Source: an uncultured Gemmatimonadota bacterium (GTDB taxonomy: Bacteria; Gemmatimonadota; Gemmatimonadetes; Gemmatimonadales; Gemmatimonadaceae). From it: DNA of 64,000 nt. The stretch covers positions 930,001 through 994,000 of the forward strand of contig CADEFN010000001.1 in assembly GCA_902826615.1 (NCBI GenBank), read 5' to 3'. The notes under the pieces are model-generated. The model saw only the letters and a list, made by a program, of their open reading frames with translations. It was not told where the DNA came from and did no database searches. A program made the position numbers and the translations under genes. Below are positions 18,411 through 28,049 of the stretch, piece by piece; position 1 is the stretch's first letter, and every line of letters starts with the position of its first letter.

Positions 18411-20126
18411 ATGCTCAAGCCACTCGCTTTTGCCCTCGCCTTCGTCGCTTTTCAGGCGGAGGCCCAGCCCTCCCGACTTCGTTTTGCGGTCACCTTTCCT
18501 GCTGAGCGAAGTCAGCAACCGCTCGATGGCCGTCTCCTGGTGCTGCTCTCGGCCGATAGCAGCGGAAGCCCCAAGGACCAATTCGGGTATGGGCTGAGCA
18601 CCAGCGCGGCCTTTGCCATTGATGTCGAGGGGTGGAAACCCGGAGAAACGCGCTACGTCGACGCCACCGCGTTCGGCTTTCCCGTCAGGCACCTGAAGGA
18701 TTTCCCGGCCGGGCGTTATCGCGTGCAGGGCATCATCAACCGGTACGAGACCTTCACTCGCAGCGATGGCAAGGTGGTGAAGCTGCCGCCCGACAAGGGC
18801 GAGGGGCAGCACTGGAACATCAAGCCCGGGAATCTCTACTCGGCTCCGGCATGGGCGGCCGTCGATCCCGCGAAGAACGACGTCGTGCGGATCACCCTCG
18901 ACCAGGAGATCGCGCCGATCGCCGAGTTCAAGGAGACGCAGTATGTGAAACACGTGCGCATCCGGAGCGAGCGGCTCTCGAAGTTTTGGGGGCGGGACAT
19001 GTATCTCGCGGCCTTTGTCACCCTGCCGTGGGGATTCAACGATCATCCCGGTGCGCGATATCCCCTGGTGATCAACCACGGCCACTTTTCCACCACGCCC
19101 GACAACTGGCGCGAGACCCCACCCGATCCCAATCTCAAGCCCGACTACAGCACACGCTTCTCGCTCTCGGGCTACAATCGCATCCAGCAGGAACTCAGTC
19201 ACCAGTTCTACAAGGACTGGACCGGCCCCGGCTTTCCGCGCGTGCTGCTGGTGCAGATCCAGCACCCCACGCCGTTCTACGACGACTCGTACGCCGTCAA
19301 CTCGGCCAACAACGGCCCGTACGGCGACGCCATCCAGTACGAACTCATCCCCGAAATCGAGAAACGTTTTCGCGGATTAGGGCAGGGCTGGGCGCGGTTT
19401 GTGTATGGGGGCTCCACCGGAGGCTGGGAGTCGATGGCGGTGCAGATGTTCTACCCCGAGGAGTACAACGGGGCCTGGATCGCCTGTCCCGACCCGATCG
19501 ACTTCCGGCACTACACGGTGGTGAACATCTACTCGGACAGCAACGCGTATTACATGCCGTCGCGGTTCAAGAAGACCTTGCGGCCCGGGCATCGCAACTG
19601 GCTGGGGCATGTCGACGCCTCACTCATGGAGATGAACCACTTCGAGCTGGCGTTAGGCACGAAGGCCCGGTCGGGGGACCAGTGGGATGTGTGGGAGTCG
19701 GTGTATTCGCCCACGGGTGACGACGGCTACCCGCGCCGCATCTGGGATCGCGAAACCGGGAAGATCGATCCGGTAACCGCCGCGTACTGGAAGGAGCACT
19801 TCGATCTTTCGTATATCCTGCAGCGCGACTGGAAAACTCTGGGCCCCAAGGTGCGGGGCAAGCTGCGGATCTACGTGGGCGACATGGACAACTACTACCT
19901 CAACAATGCAGTGTATGAGGTGGAGAAGTTCCTCAAAAGCGCGGAACCGGTGGCCGACGCGGTGGTGGACTACGGTGATCGTGACGAGCATTGCTGGAAC
20001 GGCGACCACACCCGTTCCAATGCGTATTCACGGCTGCGCTACAACCAGATGGCGCTGCCCTGGTTTGTGGAGCGGATGCTCACGAGCGCGCCTGCGGGAG
20101 CGGACTTGCGGAGCTGGCGGTACTAG
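18411..20126 (+). CDS. Secreted alpha/beta-hydrolase (putative esterase)
   Basis: A 571-residue exported protein. The signal peptide MLKPLAFALAFVAFQAEAQ is followed by an about 190-residue beta-rich N-terminal domain and an esterase-like alpha/beta-hydrolase domain with YPLVINHGHF and the nucleophile elbow VYGGSTGGWES (GxSxG). The probable catalytic His is in DYGDRDEHCWNGDHTR near the C terminus. It is related to Fes/EstD-type putative esterases. Substrate unknown. It lies 45 nt after the cytochrome and could share its transcript. Confidence 0.85.
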   Translation: MLKPLAFALAFVAFQAEAQPSRLRFAVTFPAERSQQPLDGRLLVLLSADSSGSPKDQFGYGLSTSAAFAIDVEGWKPGETRYVDATAFGFPVRHLKDFPAGRYRVQGIINRYETFTRSDGKVVKLPPDKGEGQHWNIKPGNLYSAPAWAAVDPAKNDVVRITLDQEIAPIAEFKETQYVKHVRIRSERLSKFWGRDMYLAAFVTLPWGFNDHPGARYPLVINHGHFSTTPDNWRETPPDPNLKPDYSTRFSLSGYNRIQQELSHQFYKDWTGPGFPRVLLVQIQHPTPFYDDSYAVNSANNGPYGDAIQYELIPEIEKRFRGLGQGWARFVYGGSTGGWESMAVQMFYPEEYNGAWIACPDPIDFRHYTVVNIYSDSNAYYMPSRFKKTLRPGHRNWLGHVDASLMEMNHFELALGTKARSGDQWDVWESVYSPTGDDGYPRRIWDRETGKIDPVTAAYWKEHFDLSYILQRDWKTLGPKVRGKLRIYVGDMDNYYLNNAVYEVEKFLKSAEPVADAVVDYGDRDEHCWNGDHTRSNAYSRLRYNQMALPWFVERMLTSAPAGADLRSWRY

Positions 20127-20156
20127 TCGACCACTCCGCAGCTGCTGGCTCAGGGA

Positions 20157-21353
20157 TTAGGCGAAACCTCGCTGCAATGCGGCCAGCCGCGGCGCGCGTG
20201 CGCGCGGGCTGTCGAGCGAAAAACTGCGGGCATCACCCAGCTCATTTCGCACGTACGCCTCTGTCTCCTCGATGAGCGCCGAGAGGGCGCGGTCACGAGG
20301 GATCCAGGTGGCCGCCACCACTCGCCCCTGCTCCGGCTCAAACTCCCACAAGCCGATCAGCCGACCCCGATCGAGTATGGCATGACTGGGCAGGTCGCCA
20401 AGCGCGCCTAACGCGATTGGGGTACTTTCGGCCATCACATGCCGTTCCACGTCGGCGTCGTCCAGCAGACCGCGGACGTCACGGCGCGCGGCGCTGAGGG
20501 AATCCAGGGACCCGACCATTGCATACTGTGGTTTGTCCGGCACCTTGAACTTCTGGAAGGCTTCGGCGTCGGCCGGGTGCATGTAGCGGTCGCTCCCGGG
20601 GGCGCTCCGCACCAGCCCGAGTGGTGCCACGATATCCTTGGCCGCCTTTACTCCGAGGCCGGAGAAAAACTGGAACTCGGCCATCGTCGCGGGGCCCACC
20701 CAGGTAAAGAAGCGCCGGGCCAGCTCCAGCAGGGCCTCTTCACGAGTAAGCTTCGAGGCGGCCATGGGGTTCGGTGCCCACCGCGTGTACGAGTACCGCT
20801 GATGATCCAGTCGCCCATTCATGGGGAGGCGGCGGATCTCGCCCTGCGCCTGCAGGCGACCCAGGGCGAGCGGGAGCGTGGTGCTGAGCCCCCTCTTCCG
20901 GCCGGGCTCACCCAGGCTGCGCACCGCACTTCCCGCGGCCGTCCTGAGGGCGTCGGGGTCCATGGGGCGCCCGATCAGTTTATCGAGGACCACCTCGCAG
21001 AGCTTGTCGACCTCTTTCGCCGTGACCCCGAGCTTCTCCGCCTGGCGAATCGGGACTTCGGCATGTTCACTCGCCAGCGTCAAACCAAGTGCAAAGTCCT
21101 GCGCCGGAAGGACATAGGTGCAGCCCCGAGCCGACGGAAGTTCGTGGATAAGGAGTCGGGCGACGGCGGAATCTGTGGCCTCTCTTCGCGCCCGAATGCG
21201 CGAAAACATCGTGAGGTAAGGGCCCACACCACCAACGGACCTCGCCCAGCCGGACCGTGCCAGCACGTCCGCAGCCCCCGCACCCGCCATCGAACCATCC
21301 AGACCCTGGCGATGAAACCACCAGGCACGAAGTCGTGGGGTCATGAAATCCAT
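20157..21353 (-). CDS. Winged-helix DNA-binding (AlkZ/YcaQ-like) protein
   Basis: A protein of about 398 residues resembling the HTH_42 family that includes the DNA glycosylases AlkZ and YcaQ. Recognisable parts are TPRLRAWWFHRQGLDG, SARGCTYVLPAQDFALGLTLAS, a wHTH region GRPMDPDALRTAAGSAVRSLGEPG, and AILDRGRLIGLWEFEPEQGRVV near the C terminus. In AlkZ the catalytic motif is QxQ; the best-aligned stretch here is PAQ, so glycosylase activity is uncertain. The start may be ATG 21353 or ATG 21344; both lie just upstream of the family-like MTPRLRAWW. Divergent from the GNAT gene. Confidence 0.78.
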   Translation of the reverse strand: MDFMTPRLRAWWFHRQGLDGSMAGAGAADVLARSGWARSVGGVGPYLTMFSRIRARREATDSAVARLLIHELPSARGCTYVLPAQDFALGLTLASEHAEVPIRQAEKLGVTAKEVDKLCEVVLDKLIGRPMDPDALRTAAGSAVRSLGEPGRKRGLSTTLPLALGRLQAQGEIRRLPMNGRLDHQRYSYTRWAPNPMAASKLTREEALLELARRFFTWVGPATMAEFQFFSGLGVKAAKDIVAPLGLVRSAPGSDRYMHPADAEAFQKFKVPDKPQYAMVGSLDSLSAARRDVRGLLDDADVERHVMAESTPIALGALGDLPSHAILDRGRLIGLWEFEPEQGRVVAATWIPRDRALSALIEETEAYVRNELGDARSFSLDSPRARAPRLAALQRGFA

Positions 21354-21427
21354 TGAATTGTGTGAACGAAAGTTATCATGTGGGCTCCCTCGCCGCGTCG
21401 CGTTCACACTTATCCAGGGCGTCAGCC

Positions 21428-22141
21428 GTGCACTTCAGCAATCTCGGTCTGCCAATCGGAGAGCCTGTCCCGCACTGGACGCCACGCGCGCGCCCGCCGC
21501 GGACCCCCATGCAGGGTCGATCGTGCGATGTCGTCCCGCTCGATCCAGCACGGCATGCAGCGGAACTCTTCGAGGCCAACCAGCGCGACGTCACCGGGGC
21601 AAACTTCACCTATCTCGTGAATGAGCCGTTCACCACTCTCGACGACTACCGGGGCTGGCTGGACTCCGTGGCGCCAAAGGATGATCCCCTCTTCCACACC
21701 ATTGTTGATCACGCCACGGGGCGCGCGGTGGGGATCGCCTCGCTCATGCGAATTGATCCGGCAATGGGGGTGATTGAAGTGGGGCACATCAACTACTCAC
21801 CACTGCTGCAACGAACACCCGCGGCCACTGAGGCCATGTTCCTGATGATGAAGCGGGTCTTCCATGAGCTGGGATACCGGCGCTACGAGTGGAAGTGTGA
21901 CTCACTCAACGCGCCATCTCGCGCTGCAGCGCAACGCCTGGGATTCACCTTCGAGGGAATCTTTCGTCAGGCGCTGGTCTACAAGGGGCGCAATCGCGAC
22001 ACGGCCTGGTTCTCCATCACGGACACCGAGTGGCCGACGCGTCGCGCGGCGTTCGAGGCGTGGCTCAGCCCTGGCAACTTCAACCCCGATGGATCACAGC
22101 GGCGGCGCCTGCAGGAGTGCCTGGCCGCGTCAGGGGGTTGA
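21428..22141 (+). CDS. GNAT family N-acetyltransferase (RimJ/RimL-like)
   Basis: A protein of about 237 residues with a GNAT fold: VPLDPARHAAELFEANQRD, FHTIVDHATGRAVGIASLMRIDPAMGVIEVGHINYSPLLQRTPAATEAMFLMMKRVFHELGYRRYEWKCDSLNAPSRAAAQRLGFTFEG. The acetyl-CoA loop is the relaxed RTPAATE form seen in the RimJ/RimL branch, and the N-S/R-A motif at the end of the fold is standard. The GTG at 21428 is chosen because the upstream codons overlap the divergent gene's start region. Substrate unknown. Confidence 0.85.
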   Translation: MHFSNLGLPIGEPVPHWTPRARPPRTPMQGRSCDVVPLDPARHAAELFEANQRDVTGANFTYLVNEPFTTLDDYRGWLDSVAPKDDPLFHTIVDHATGRAVGIASLMRIDPAMGVIEVGHINYSPLLQRTPAATEAMFLMMKRVFHELGYRRYEWKCDSLNAPSRAAAQRLGFTFEGIFRQALVYKGRNRDTAWFSITDTEWPTRRAAFEAWLSPGNFNPDGSQRRRLQECLAASGG

Positions 22142-22222
22142 GGCCACGGCGGCCAGCAGCCGCGCGAGAGCGGCCACATCGCGAAGGTCGAGCAACTTCC
22201 GCAGGTCCGTGTGAGTGGGAGC

Positions 22223-24511
22223 CTATTTGGTTGAGCCGATCTGGCGGGTGTACTTCACGGTAAAGGATCGGGCAACCGGAGCGCGCCAGCTGGTGAAGCC
22301 GTCGGCAAGCTCACCATCGTTGAACACGATGAAGAGGCCCGTGCCAGCGGTGTTGAGCCAGGCAAACCGGAGGTTGGCCGTAAAGAAGCGCTGCTGATTG
22401 TTGTACTGCGTGAGGGACTGGAAGAACACCCGCGGCGAGAAGAAGTAGGCAAACTTGAGTCCCACCAGCTTCCGGATGAAGTCGCCCTGCGGGAGGTTCA
22501 CGTCCTGGTAGTCGAGCAGCAGCGACGACGAGATGGAGGAACCCCGCCGAGCCGTGAGGGTGATGCTGCCCCCGTTTCGTGTGCCCGTGTAGAACTGCCC
22601 GAAGTCGGTGCGTCCCGTGATAGAAAGGGGTGCACTGGGATCGGAGGTGAAGTCGAAGCCAAGCTGGCCCCAGTCGTAGGAGCCGACGGGAATCACCACC
22701 GCGGGCACAGTGACTCCGGACTTGTTCACGTATGACGACGCAATGGTGAAGGGCACCTGCAGCCCCTCATGGAAGATGTTGTATTCGGGGCCGAAGCGCG
22801 CGCCGGAGTTGAACTCCACCTCGGTCATGTCGATGTGCCACTGCCCATTCTGGTAGAAGCGATCCGTCGCGTCGAAGTAGCCGCGGAAATTGCTGTGCGG
22901 GTTCCACTGGCGCACCCGCTTCCACTTGGGGCTGCGCACCAGACGCATGAAGGAGACGTCGTAGAAGTTGTAGCCGGCGGGGCGGTTGACGAAGCCCACC
23001 TCGGGGTTGAAGTCCTCCCCTACACGGAGAAAGCGCAGCGCATTGTTCCAGTCGCGGGTACGGTACTCCAGTCGGGCGCTGCCAGCGATGTCGTCGCCGT
23101 CACGACCCGGGGTGAGGGACTTGGAGCCCCAGTAGTCGAAGGTCCATTCCTGGGCGAGTCCCACCCGGCCATCGACGGCAAAAACGCGGTTGTAATCATC
23201 GGCATCCCGCATCCGCAGCCGCTGCACGGCCATCACCCCGATCCGCGACCGCGCCGACGTCTCGCGCAGCGCACGGGCCACGGTGTACGAGTTGCCACTC
23301 ACACCCCCCACATCGTCAGTGAACATCTGCAAGGCGCCCACCGTGAGCCCACCGATACGCCCGGTCAGACGGCCGCCGCCAAGGATCGGTGTTGGTGTAC
23401 CAAGGGAATCGATCCCGATGCGGCGCGTGAAGAAGAGATCCACGGCCTGCGGTGTGCCTGCCGAAAAGATGCCCGCGTTCTCCAGAAAGAAGGGGCGCTT
23501 CTCGGGGAAAAAGATGGGAAAGCGGGTCAGGTTGGTGCGCTGCTCGTCCACCTCGACCTGGGCAAAGTCGGTGTTGTAAGTGAGGTCGAGCGTGAGACTC
23601 GGCGTAATCCCGTACTTGGCGTCAACACCAAACTCCGTCGGCGTACGAAACTTCGACTCGGTGAGGTAGTTGCGGCTGCTGGAGCCTAACGCGTACGGGG
23701 TCACGCTGGCGATGCGCTGAGCGGGCACCTCGAGCCCTTCCAGCGTGCCGGCCTGTGACAACCGCGAGATGGTGAACTGCCGAGCCACTCGACTCCACAC
23801 CACCTCTTCGTTCTTGCGGCGAATGCCGCGCATGATGTTGAAGCCCCACGTCTGCGTCTTTCCGCCGCCATATCGTATGGTCGAAAAGGGGATGCGGAAC
23901 TCGGCGAACCATCCCGTGGAGTCCATGTGGGTGACCACCTTCCACGCCGCGTCCCAGTTGAGGTTCATCCCACCCATCGAACCCGCCTGCGCGCGATTTT
24001 GACCGGCCTGGAACACTCCCCCGCCTTCGCCTTCACGGACCACCTGCGCGTCGTGCTCGATGCCCGACGGGGTGGTGCCGAAGAGGAATCCGTTCTGCCG
24101 GTCGTGATAGGTGTCGAGGATGAATCCGAAGTAGTCGCTGTTGGTGAGCGTCACGTCGCGGATCTTTTCGCTGGGCACGATGAGCCCGGCTTCGCGGTCG
24201 TACATCCAGGCGGCCACATACAGCGCTTCACCATCGGTCATCAGACGCACCTCGGTGCGTTCGGTACCGGGGCTGCCCTCCAGCGGCTCACGCTGGACAA
24301 AGTCGGAAAAGAGGGTCGCTGACTTCCAGGCCTCGTCGTCGAGCCGACCGTCGATGACCGGTGGCGTCTTGACCATGGTCGCCTTGGCGACACGCGCAGA
24401 AGACGCCGACAGCGGAGCCACCAGCGATGACCCGCCGCTCTGGGCCGAGAGGTCGGCGGTAATAAAGGTGAGCAGGGCCGGCAAAAGGGCCCGGATACGC
24501 GAGACAGTCAT
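22223..24511 (-). CDS. CBM9-like / DUF5916 outer-membrane beta-barrel protein
   Basis: A 762-residue exported protein. The signal MTVSRIRALLPALLTFITADLSAQ is followed by a carbohydrate-binding family 9-like domain (PPVIDGRLDDEAWKSATLFSDFVQREPLEG ... TEVRLMTDGEALYVAAWMYD ... WFAEFRIPFSTIRYG). The rest is DUF5916, rich in alternating beta strands with DFAQVEVDEQRTNLTRFPIFFPEKRPFFLENAGIFSAG, a highly conserved stretch of this family, and it ends as an outer-membrane barrel. The family is common in Bacteroidota and Gemmatimonadota. The ligand is unknown; polysaccharide or peptide binding has been suggested from the CBM9-like part. Confidence 0.9.
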   Translation of the reverse strand: MTVSRIRALLPALLTFITADLSAQSGGSSLVAPLSASSARVAKATMVKTPPVIDGRLDDEAWKSATLFSDFVQREPLEGSPGTERTEVRLMTDGEALYVAAWMYDREAGLIVPSEKIRDVTLTNSDYFGFILDTYHDRQNGFLFGTTPSGIEHDAQVVREGEGGGVFQAGQNRAQAGSMGGMNLNWDAAWKVVTHMDSTGWFAEFRIPFSTIRYGGGKTQTWGFNIMRGIRRKNEEVVWSRVARQFTISRLSQAGTLEGLEVPAQRIASVTPYALGSSSRNYLTESKFRTPTEFGVDAKYGITPSLTLDLTYNTDFAQVEVDEQRTNLTRFPIFFPEKRPFFLENAGIFSAGTPQAVDLFFTRRIGIDSLGTPTPILGGGRLTGRIGGLTVGALQMFTDDVGGVSGNSYTVARALRETSARSRIGVMAVQRLRMRDADDYNRVFAVDGRVGLAQEWTFDYWGSKSLTPGRDGDDIAGSARLEYRTRDWNNALRFLRVGEDFNPEVGFVNRPAGYNFYDVSFMRLVRSPKWKRVRQWNPHSNFRGYFDATDRFYQNGQWHIDMTEVEFNSGARFGPEYNIFHEGLQVPFTIASSYVNKSGVTVPAVVIPVGSYDWGQLGFDFTSDPSAPLSITGRTDFGQFYTGTRNGGSITLTARRGSSISSSLLLDYQDVNLPQGDFIRKLVGLKFAYFFSPRVFFQSLTQYNNQQRFFTANLRFAWLNTAGTGLFIVFNDGELADGFTSWRAPVARSFTVKYTRQIGSTK

Positions 24512-24570
24512 TCGGGGGGTGCGGAGTGCGAGAGGACAGAACTTAGGCGTTGCAACGGTCCGGCAGAGGA

Positions 24571-25119
24571 CTACGTGTCCCCACTCCCCTCCGCTGGAAT
24601 CGCGCCGCTCCGGTCAGCGGCCGGGACAAGAACAAAGGAGGGCGAGTGGCCGGTGAGGGAAAGGAAACGGGCGGCGGCGTCGCGCTGCAGCACGAGGGTG
24701 GCGGCATTGGTCATCGGGTGGCAGCGCAGGGCCTCGCCCGTCCAGACGTCGGTGTCGATGACGACCTCCACGTCGCGTGCCCCCTCATGGGCCAGCGCCA
24801 GCAGGGTCACCGAGCCTGGCGTGACGCCCAGGTACTTCAAGAGCCGCTCCGGGGAGCCGAAGCTCAGGCGTCCGGCCCCGATGCGGTCGCCAAGTGCCCG
24901 GATATCCACGGGTTTGGCGCAGGTGGTGACCACCAACCAGTGTCGCAGCCCCTTTTTGTCCCGCAGAAAGAGGTTCTTGGTCTGGATCCCTGCGGCGGCA
25001 GCGGGCACGAGCACGTCCGACTCTTCGCAGGTGAAGACGGGGGGATGATCGAATCGCTCGAACGCGATCTGGTGCCCGGTGAGGTACTCGCAAATGCGGC
25101 GGTCGGCTTCTGTCAGCAT
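24571..25119 (-). CDS. Prolyl-tRNA editing domain protein (YbaK/ProX family deacylase)
   Basis: A 182-residue YbaK/ProX-like protein. The fold is visible in ICEYLTGHQIAFERFDHPPVFTCEESDVLVPAAAAGIQTKNLFLRDKKGLRHWLVVTTCAKPVDIRAL, with the conserved KNLFLRDKK, and GSVTLLALAHEGARDVEVVIDTDVW. These proteins hydrolyse misacylated Ala- or Cys-tRNAPro. The ATG at 25119 is preferred over a GTG at 25134. It is the last gene of the minus-strand run that begins with the response regulator. Confidence 0.9.
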   Translation of the reverse strand: MLTEADRRICEYLTGHQIAFERFDHPPVFTCEESDVLVPAAAAGIQTKNLFLRDKKGLRHWLVVTTCAKPVDIRALGDRIGAGRLSFGSPERLLKYLGVTPGSVTLLALAHEGARDVEVVIDTDVWTGEALRCHPMTNAATLVLQRDAAARFLSLTGHSPSFVLVPAADRSGAIPAEGSGDT

Positions 25120-25149
25120 GCCGAAAGGTGGCACGCGGCGCGGCGCTCG

Positions 25150-25650
25150 TCAGCCCTTTGCCGGCAACGCCGCCATGCACATCACGAACACCCCGTAGCG
25201 GGTTTCGCCCGGACCGGGCTGGCGTGCCTCGGCCACCCGCTGTTCCGCGTCGGTAAAGAGGAGGGCGTCGCCGTAGACGTTGAAGAGGCAGTCGGATCCG
25301 CCGCGACGGAACCGGAGTGACGATTCGTTAGGCGCGTCGCGTGGGTCGGGAGTCCGGGTCCACCCACTGGCCCGCAGCCGCTCGTAGAACAACGCCGCCT
25401 CGCCCGCCAGACCGCGTGTGGTGACCCCCGCGGCCGTGACGCGGCACCCGGGGAGCTTGCGTCCCGTCCGCCAATCGTCGATGGTGTCACGCTCCACCTC
25501 GGCGAACATCTTCCGGTCGTTTGTCATGAAGCGCTCCGCGGCGCTACAGTGCGCCTGGTTCTGCGGTTGTGACGTTGCAGAGAGCGGAGCGAGGATCAGC
25601 GCCACCGACATGAGGGCCGCTTGCCGCAGGCGTTGCACGTGTGGCGTCAC
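25150..25650 (-). CDS. Secreted protein of unknown function in two-component operon
   Basis: A 166-residue exported protein I do not recognise. The signal is MTPHVQRLRQAALMSVALILAPLSATSQ. The mature part has Cys residues in AHCSAAE, LPGCRV, SDCLFN and FVMCMA, possibly two disulfides. Its GTG start overlaps the histidine kinase stop (25647-25650), implying coupling; the ATG at 25611 is an alternative. The context suggests a periplasmic target or accessory of the sensor, but that is inference. CCTAACG occurs in the sense strand (A-P-N-E). Confidence 0.7.
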   Translation of the reverse strand: MTPHVQRLRQAALMSVALILAPLSATSQPQNQAHCSAAERFMTNDRKMFAEVERDTIDDWRTGRKLPGCRVTAAGVTTRGLAGEAALFYERLRASGWTRTPDPRDAPNESSLRFRRGGSDCLFNVYGDALLFTDAEQRVAEARQPGPGETRYGVFVMCMAALPAKG

Positions 25651-27155
25651 GTGTGCGGCGCAGCCGGTGTGGCTACGGGCAACGGCGTGTCCTGCTGATG
25701 GCGGTCGTGGGTCGGAGTGCCCCGTGTGGAAGCGCCAAGCGTCACGGGAAGTGTCAGCCGGAATGTGGTGCCACCGGGGCCAGAGGACGCGAGCTCGAGC
25801 GCGCCACCATGCAGCTCGGCCAGCCCACGCGCGATCGCGAGCCCGAGGCCGGCGCCGTCCATCCGGCTGCGGCCGTCTTTCCCACGGTAGAAACGCTGGA
25901 AAATCCGCTCCTGGTCTTCGCGCGCGATCCCCTCGCCATGATCGATCACCTGGATGATGAACGCATCACCGGAGCGATCGAGGGTCAGCGTCACCTGTTC
26001 CGACTCTGGCGAATGCTTCAGCGCGTTTGTCGCGAGGTTCATGATGGCGCGCTGCAGCAGAGCTTCATCGCCGCGATAGTCGAATGGGCCGCTCTCCACG
26101 CGCGCGTGCACTCGACCGGCCCCGTAGGGCAGGGCATTCAGTGCCCGCCGGCAGTCGTCCACCAGGTCATCGAGGTAGAGAGGTGTCGACTGGATGATGG
26201 CTTCACCCGACCGCAAACGAGCCAGAAGAAAGAGGTCTTCGACGAGCCGCGCCATGACCTGCGACTCCTGGCGAATGAGCCGGAGTGATGCCCGCAGCTG
26301 CCGCGGGTCATTGTCATCGCGTTCAAGAGCCACCTGCGACTCGCCGCTGATAATGGCGACGGGTGTACGGAGTTCATGCGCAGCGGATGCCATGAAGGCA
26401 CGGTGGTCTTCGTCGCGCCGCGCTACCCGATCCATCAGCTGATTGAGCGTATCAACCAGGAACACCCAGATGGGCGACACTTGCGGGGGTACGGAGAAGC
26501 GGTGCTGAAGGTCGCCGTCGGCGATCCGCGCGACATTGGCCTGCAGGTCTGTCACGAAGGCAATGCCACGCGACATGTACAGGTAGGGAACAGCGAGCGC
26601 CACAACAAGGAGGAGAACCAGCCAGGGCCACTGCCGCCGCAGCTCGCCGAGTGTCTTGGCCTTTTCCAGTTCGGCACGAAAAATCGCCATCTGGACCGTT
26701 TCACCCCCCAGCTGAAGTGTCCGCCGCCTGATCCGGAACGATCCGTCAGGGCTTCTCACCGAGCCGACGGCTGTCGGCTCCACCGCATTGCCAAGCAGGG
26801 CCACAATCGAGTCGATCCGTGGCACGCGGAGGAAAATCGCCGCCGGATCATCAGGCGCCATCGCGTCGCGGGCATTGAACACCGCACCGCTGGCCACGTG
26901 CCGGATGACCACATTGGTGTTGCGCGGGCGATAGGTGCGGACCACGGCCGCCGCCGCTTCGCGGACCGATCCCGCGGTTGCCAGCTCGTGTTCGAGGGAG
27001 GAGATGATGAGCTCCTCGGTGACGGCGAGCCCCTCGTCCATGCGTCGTTCCGCGGCTCCCGCCGTGAAACGCCACATCAGGACACTGCCTAACGCAACCG
27101 CCAGCGCGACACACATGGCGGTGATGGGAATGTGCGGTGGGCGTCTAGTCCGCAC
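25647..27155 (-). CDS. Two-component sensor histidine kinase
   Basis: A 502-residue membrane kinase. TM1 lies in the first 32 residues (MCVALAVALGSVLMW) and is followed by a periplasmic sensor domain of about 140 residues. TM2 (WPWLVLLLVVALAVPYLYM) leads into a HAMP-like linker, then HisKA with phosphoacceptor FMASAAHELRTPVAIISG, and HATPase_c with N box MNLATNALKHS, G1 VIDHGEGIA and G2 GAGLGLAIARGLAE. It pairs with the response regulator, whose gene it overlaps by 11 bp. The start is GTG at 27155. Stimulus unknown. Confidence 0.93.
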   Translation of the reverse strand: MRTRRPPHIPITAMCVALAVALGSVLMWRFTAGAAERRMDEGLAVTEELIISSLEHELATAGSVREAAAAVVRTYRPRNTNVVIRHVASGAVFNARDAMAPDDPAAIFLRVPRIDSIVALLGNAVEPTAVGSVRSPDGSFRIRRRTLQLGGETVQMAIFRAELEKAKTLGELRRQWPWLVLLLVVALAVPYLYMSRGIAFVTDLQANVARIADGDLQHRFSVPPQVSPIWVFLVDTLNQLMDRVARRDEDHRAFMASAAHELRTPVAIISGESQVALERDDNDPRQLRASLRLIRQESQVMARLVEDLFLLARLRSGEAIIQSTPLYLDDLVDDCRRALNALPYGAGRVHARVESGPFDYRGDEALLQRAIMNLATNALKHSPESEQVTLTLDRSGDAFIIQVIDHGEGIAREDQERIFQRFYRGKDGRSRMDGAGLGLAIARGLAELHGGALELASSGPGGTTFRLTLPVTLGASTRGTPTHDRHQQDTPLPVATPAAPHT

Positions 27156-27813
27156 TGAGGATGTACCCTGCGCCGCGGCGGGTGTGGATCATTGGCCGAT
27201 CGGCGGCATCGATCTTGGCACGCAGGCGATTGATCGTGACTTCGAGCGCGTTGGAGAGGGGGTCGTGATGTTCGTCCCACACAAATTCGGTCAGTTCGGC
27301 GCGCGACACCACACGCCCCGCGTTCTGTGCGAGGATTTCGAGCATCAGGTACTCCTTGCGGGTGAGCTCGATCGCACGCCCGTCTCTCGATGCCGAATGG
27401 GCGCGAGTGTCTACGCGGAGGGGCCCCACCGCAATCACGGGGTCGGAGAACACCGGCTTGCGCCGGGTCACGGCGCGAAGCCGGGCGAACAGTTCATCGA
27501 CTTCGAAGGGTTTCCCGAGGTAGTCGTCGGCCCCGGCGTCGAGTCCTTCGATGCGCTCGCGCAAGGAGTCGCGTACGGTCAGCATGAGAATCGGCACTTC
27601 GTTGCCGCGTTGACGAAGCGCGCGACAGACCTCGACCCCATCCATGTCCGGCAGCTGCCGGTCGAGTATGACGGCGTTGTACTCATGAACCGAGGCCGAG
27701 GTCACGGCCGCGTGACCAGTCGGAATCACATCGACCTCGTGACCCTTTGCTGTCAGCGCTCGGTCAAGAATGCTAGCCAGGTGTGTGTCATCCTCAACGA
27801 GGAGAATTCGCAT
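27145..27813 (-). CDS. OmpR/PhoB-family response regulator
   Basis: A 222-residue regulator. The receiver domain starts MRILLVEDDTHLASILDRAL with the phosphoacceptor Asp in NAVILDRQLPDMDG and the switch Lys in GKPFEVDELFARL. The C-terminal winged helix (RKPVFSDPVIAVGPLRVDTRAHSASRDGRAIELTRKEYLMLEILAQNAGRVVSRAELTEFVWD ... TRRGAGYIL) is the OmpR/PhoB type. First gene of a four-gene operon with the kinase, a secreted protein and the prolyl-tRNA editing protein. Confidence 0.94.
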   Translation of the reverse strand: MRILLVEDDTHLASILDRALTAKGHEVDVIPTGHAAVTSASVHEYNAVILDRQLPDMDGVEVCRALRQRGNEVPILMLTVRDSLRERIEGLDAGADDYLGKPFEVDELFARLRAVTRRKPVFSDPVIAVGPLRVDTRAHSASRDGRAIELTRKEYLMLEILAQNAGRVVSRAELTEFVWDEHHDPLSNALEVTINRLRAKIDAADRPMIHTRRGAGYILSAD

Positions 27814-28013
27814 GTGCAACTCCGCTGGAGCTCAGGGCGCCCTGCCTGCCAACCCGGCACAAAGGAGTGTGGTGAATCTCTAGGCTGAGGGCTCGAACAG
27901 CTCGCCCGCGCCGTGCACTCGGCGCGCGAACTTGCGCAAGATGGCAGCTGCACTAGTGAATCGCAATCGGGAGAACCCCGGGGGTCCGCCGGTGTTTAGT
28001 GCCGGCTAGGATT

Positions 28014-28031
28014 AAGCTGCATTGCCGCAGC
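28014..28031 (-). terminator. Weak hairpin downstream of the DsbA-like gene
   Basis: AGCTGC and GCAGCT form a perfect 6-bp stem with a 6-nt loop, followed on the minus strand by TTAATCC. It lies 19 nt after the stop of the DsbA-like gene and before the response-regulator operon. The short T-run makes it a weak terminator at best. Confidence 0.4.
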
Positions 28032-28049
28032 TGGCGTGGCAGGGTCGGG

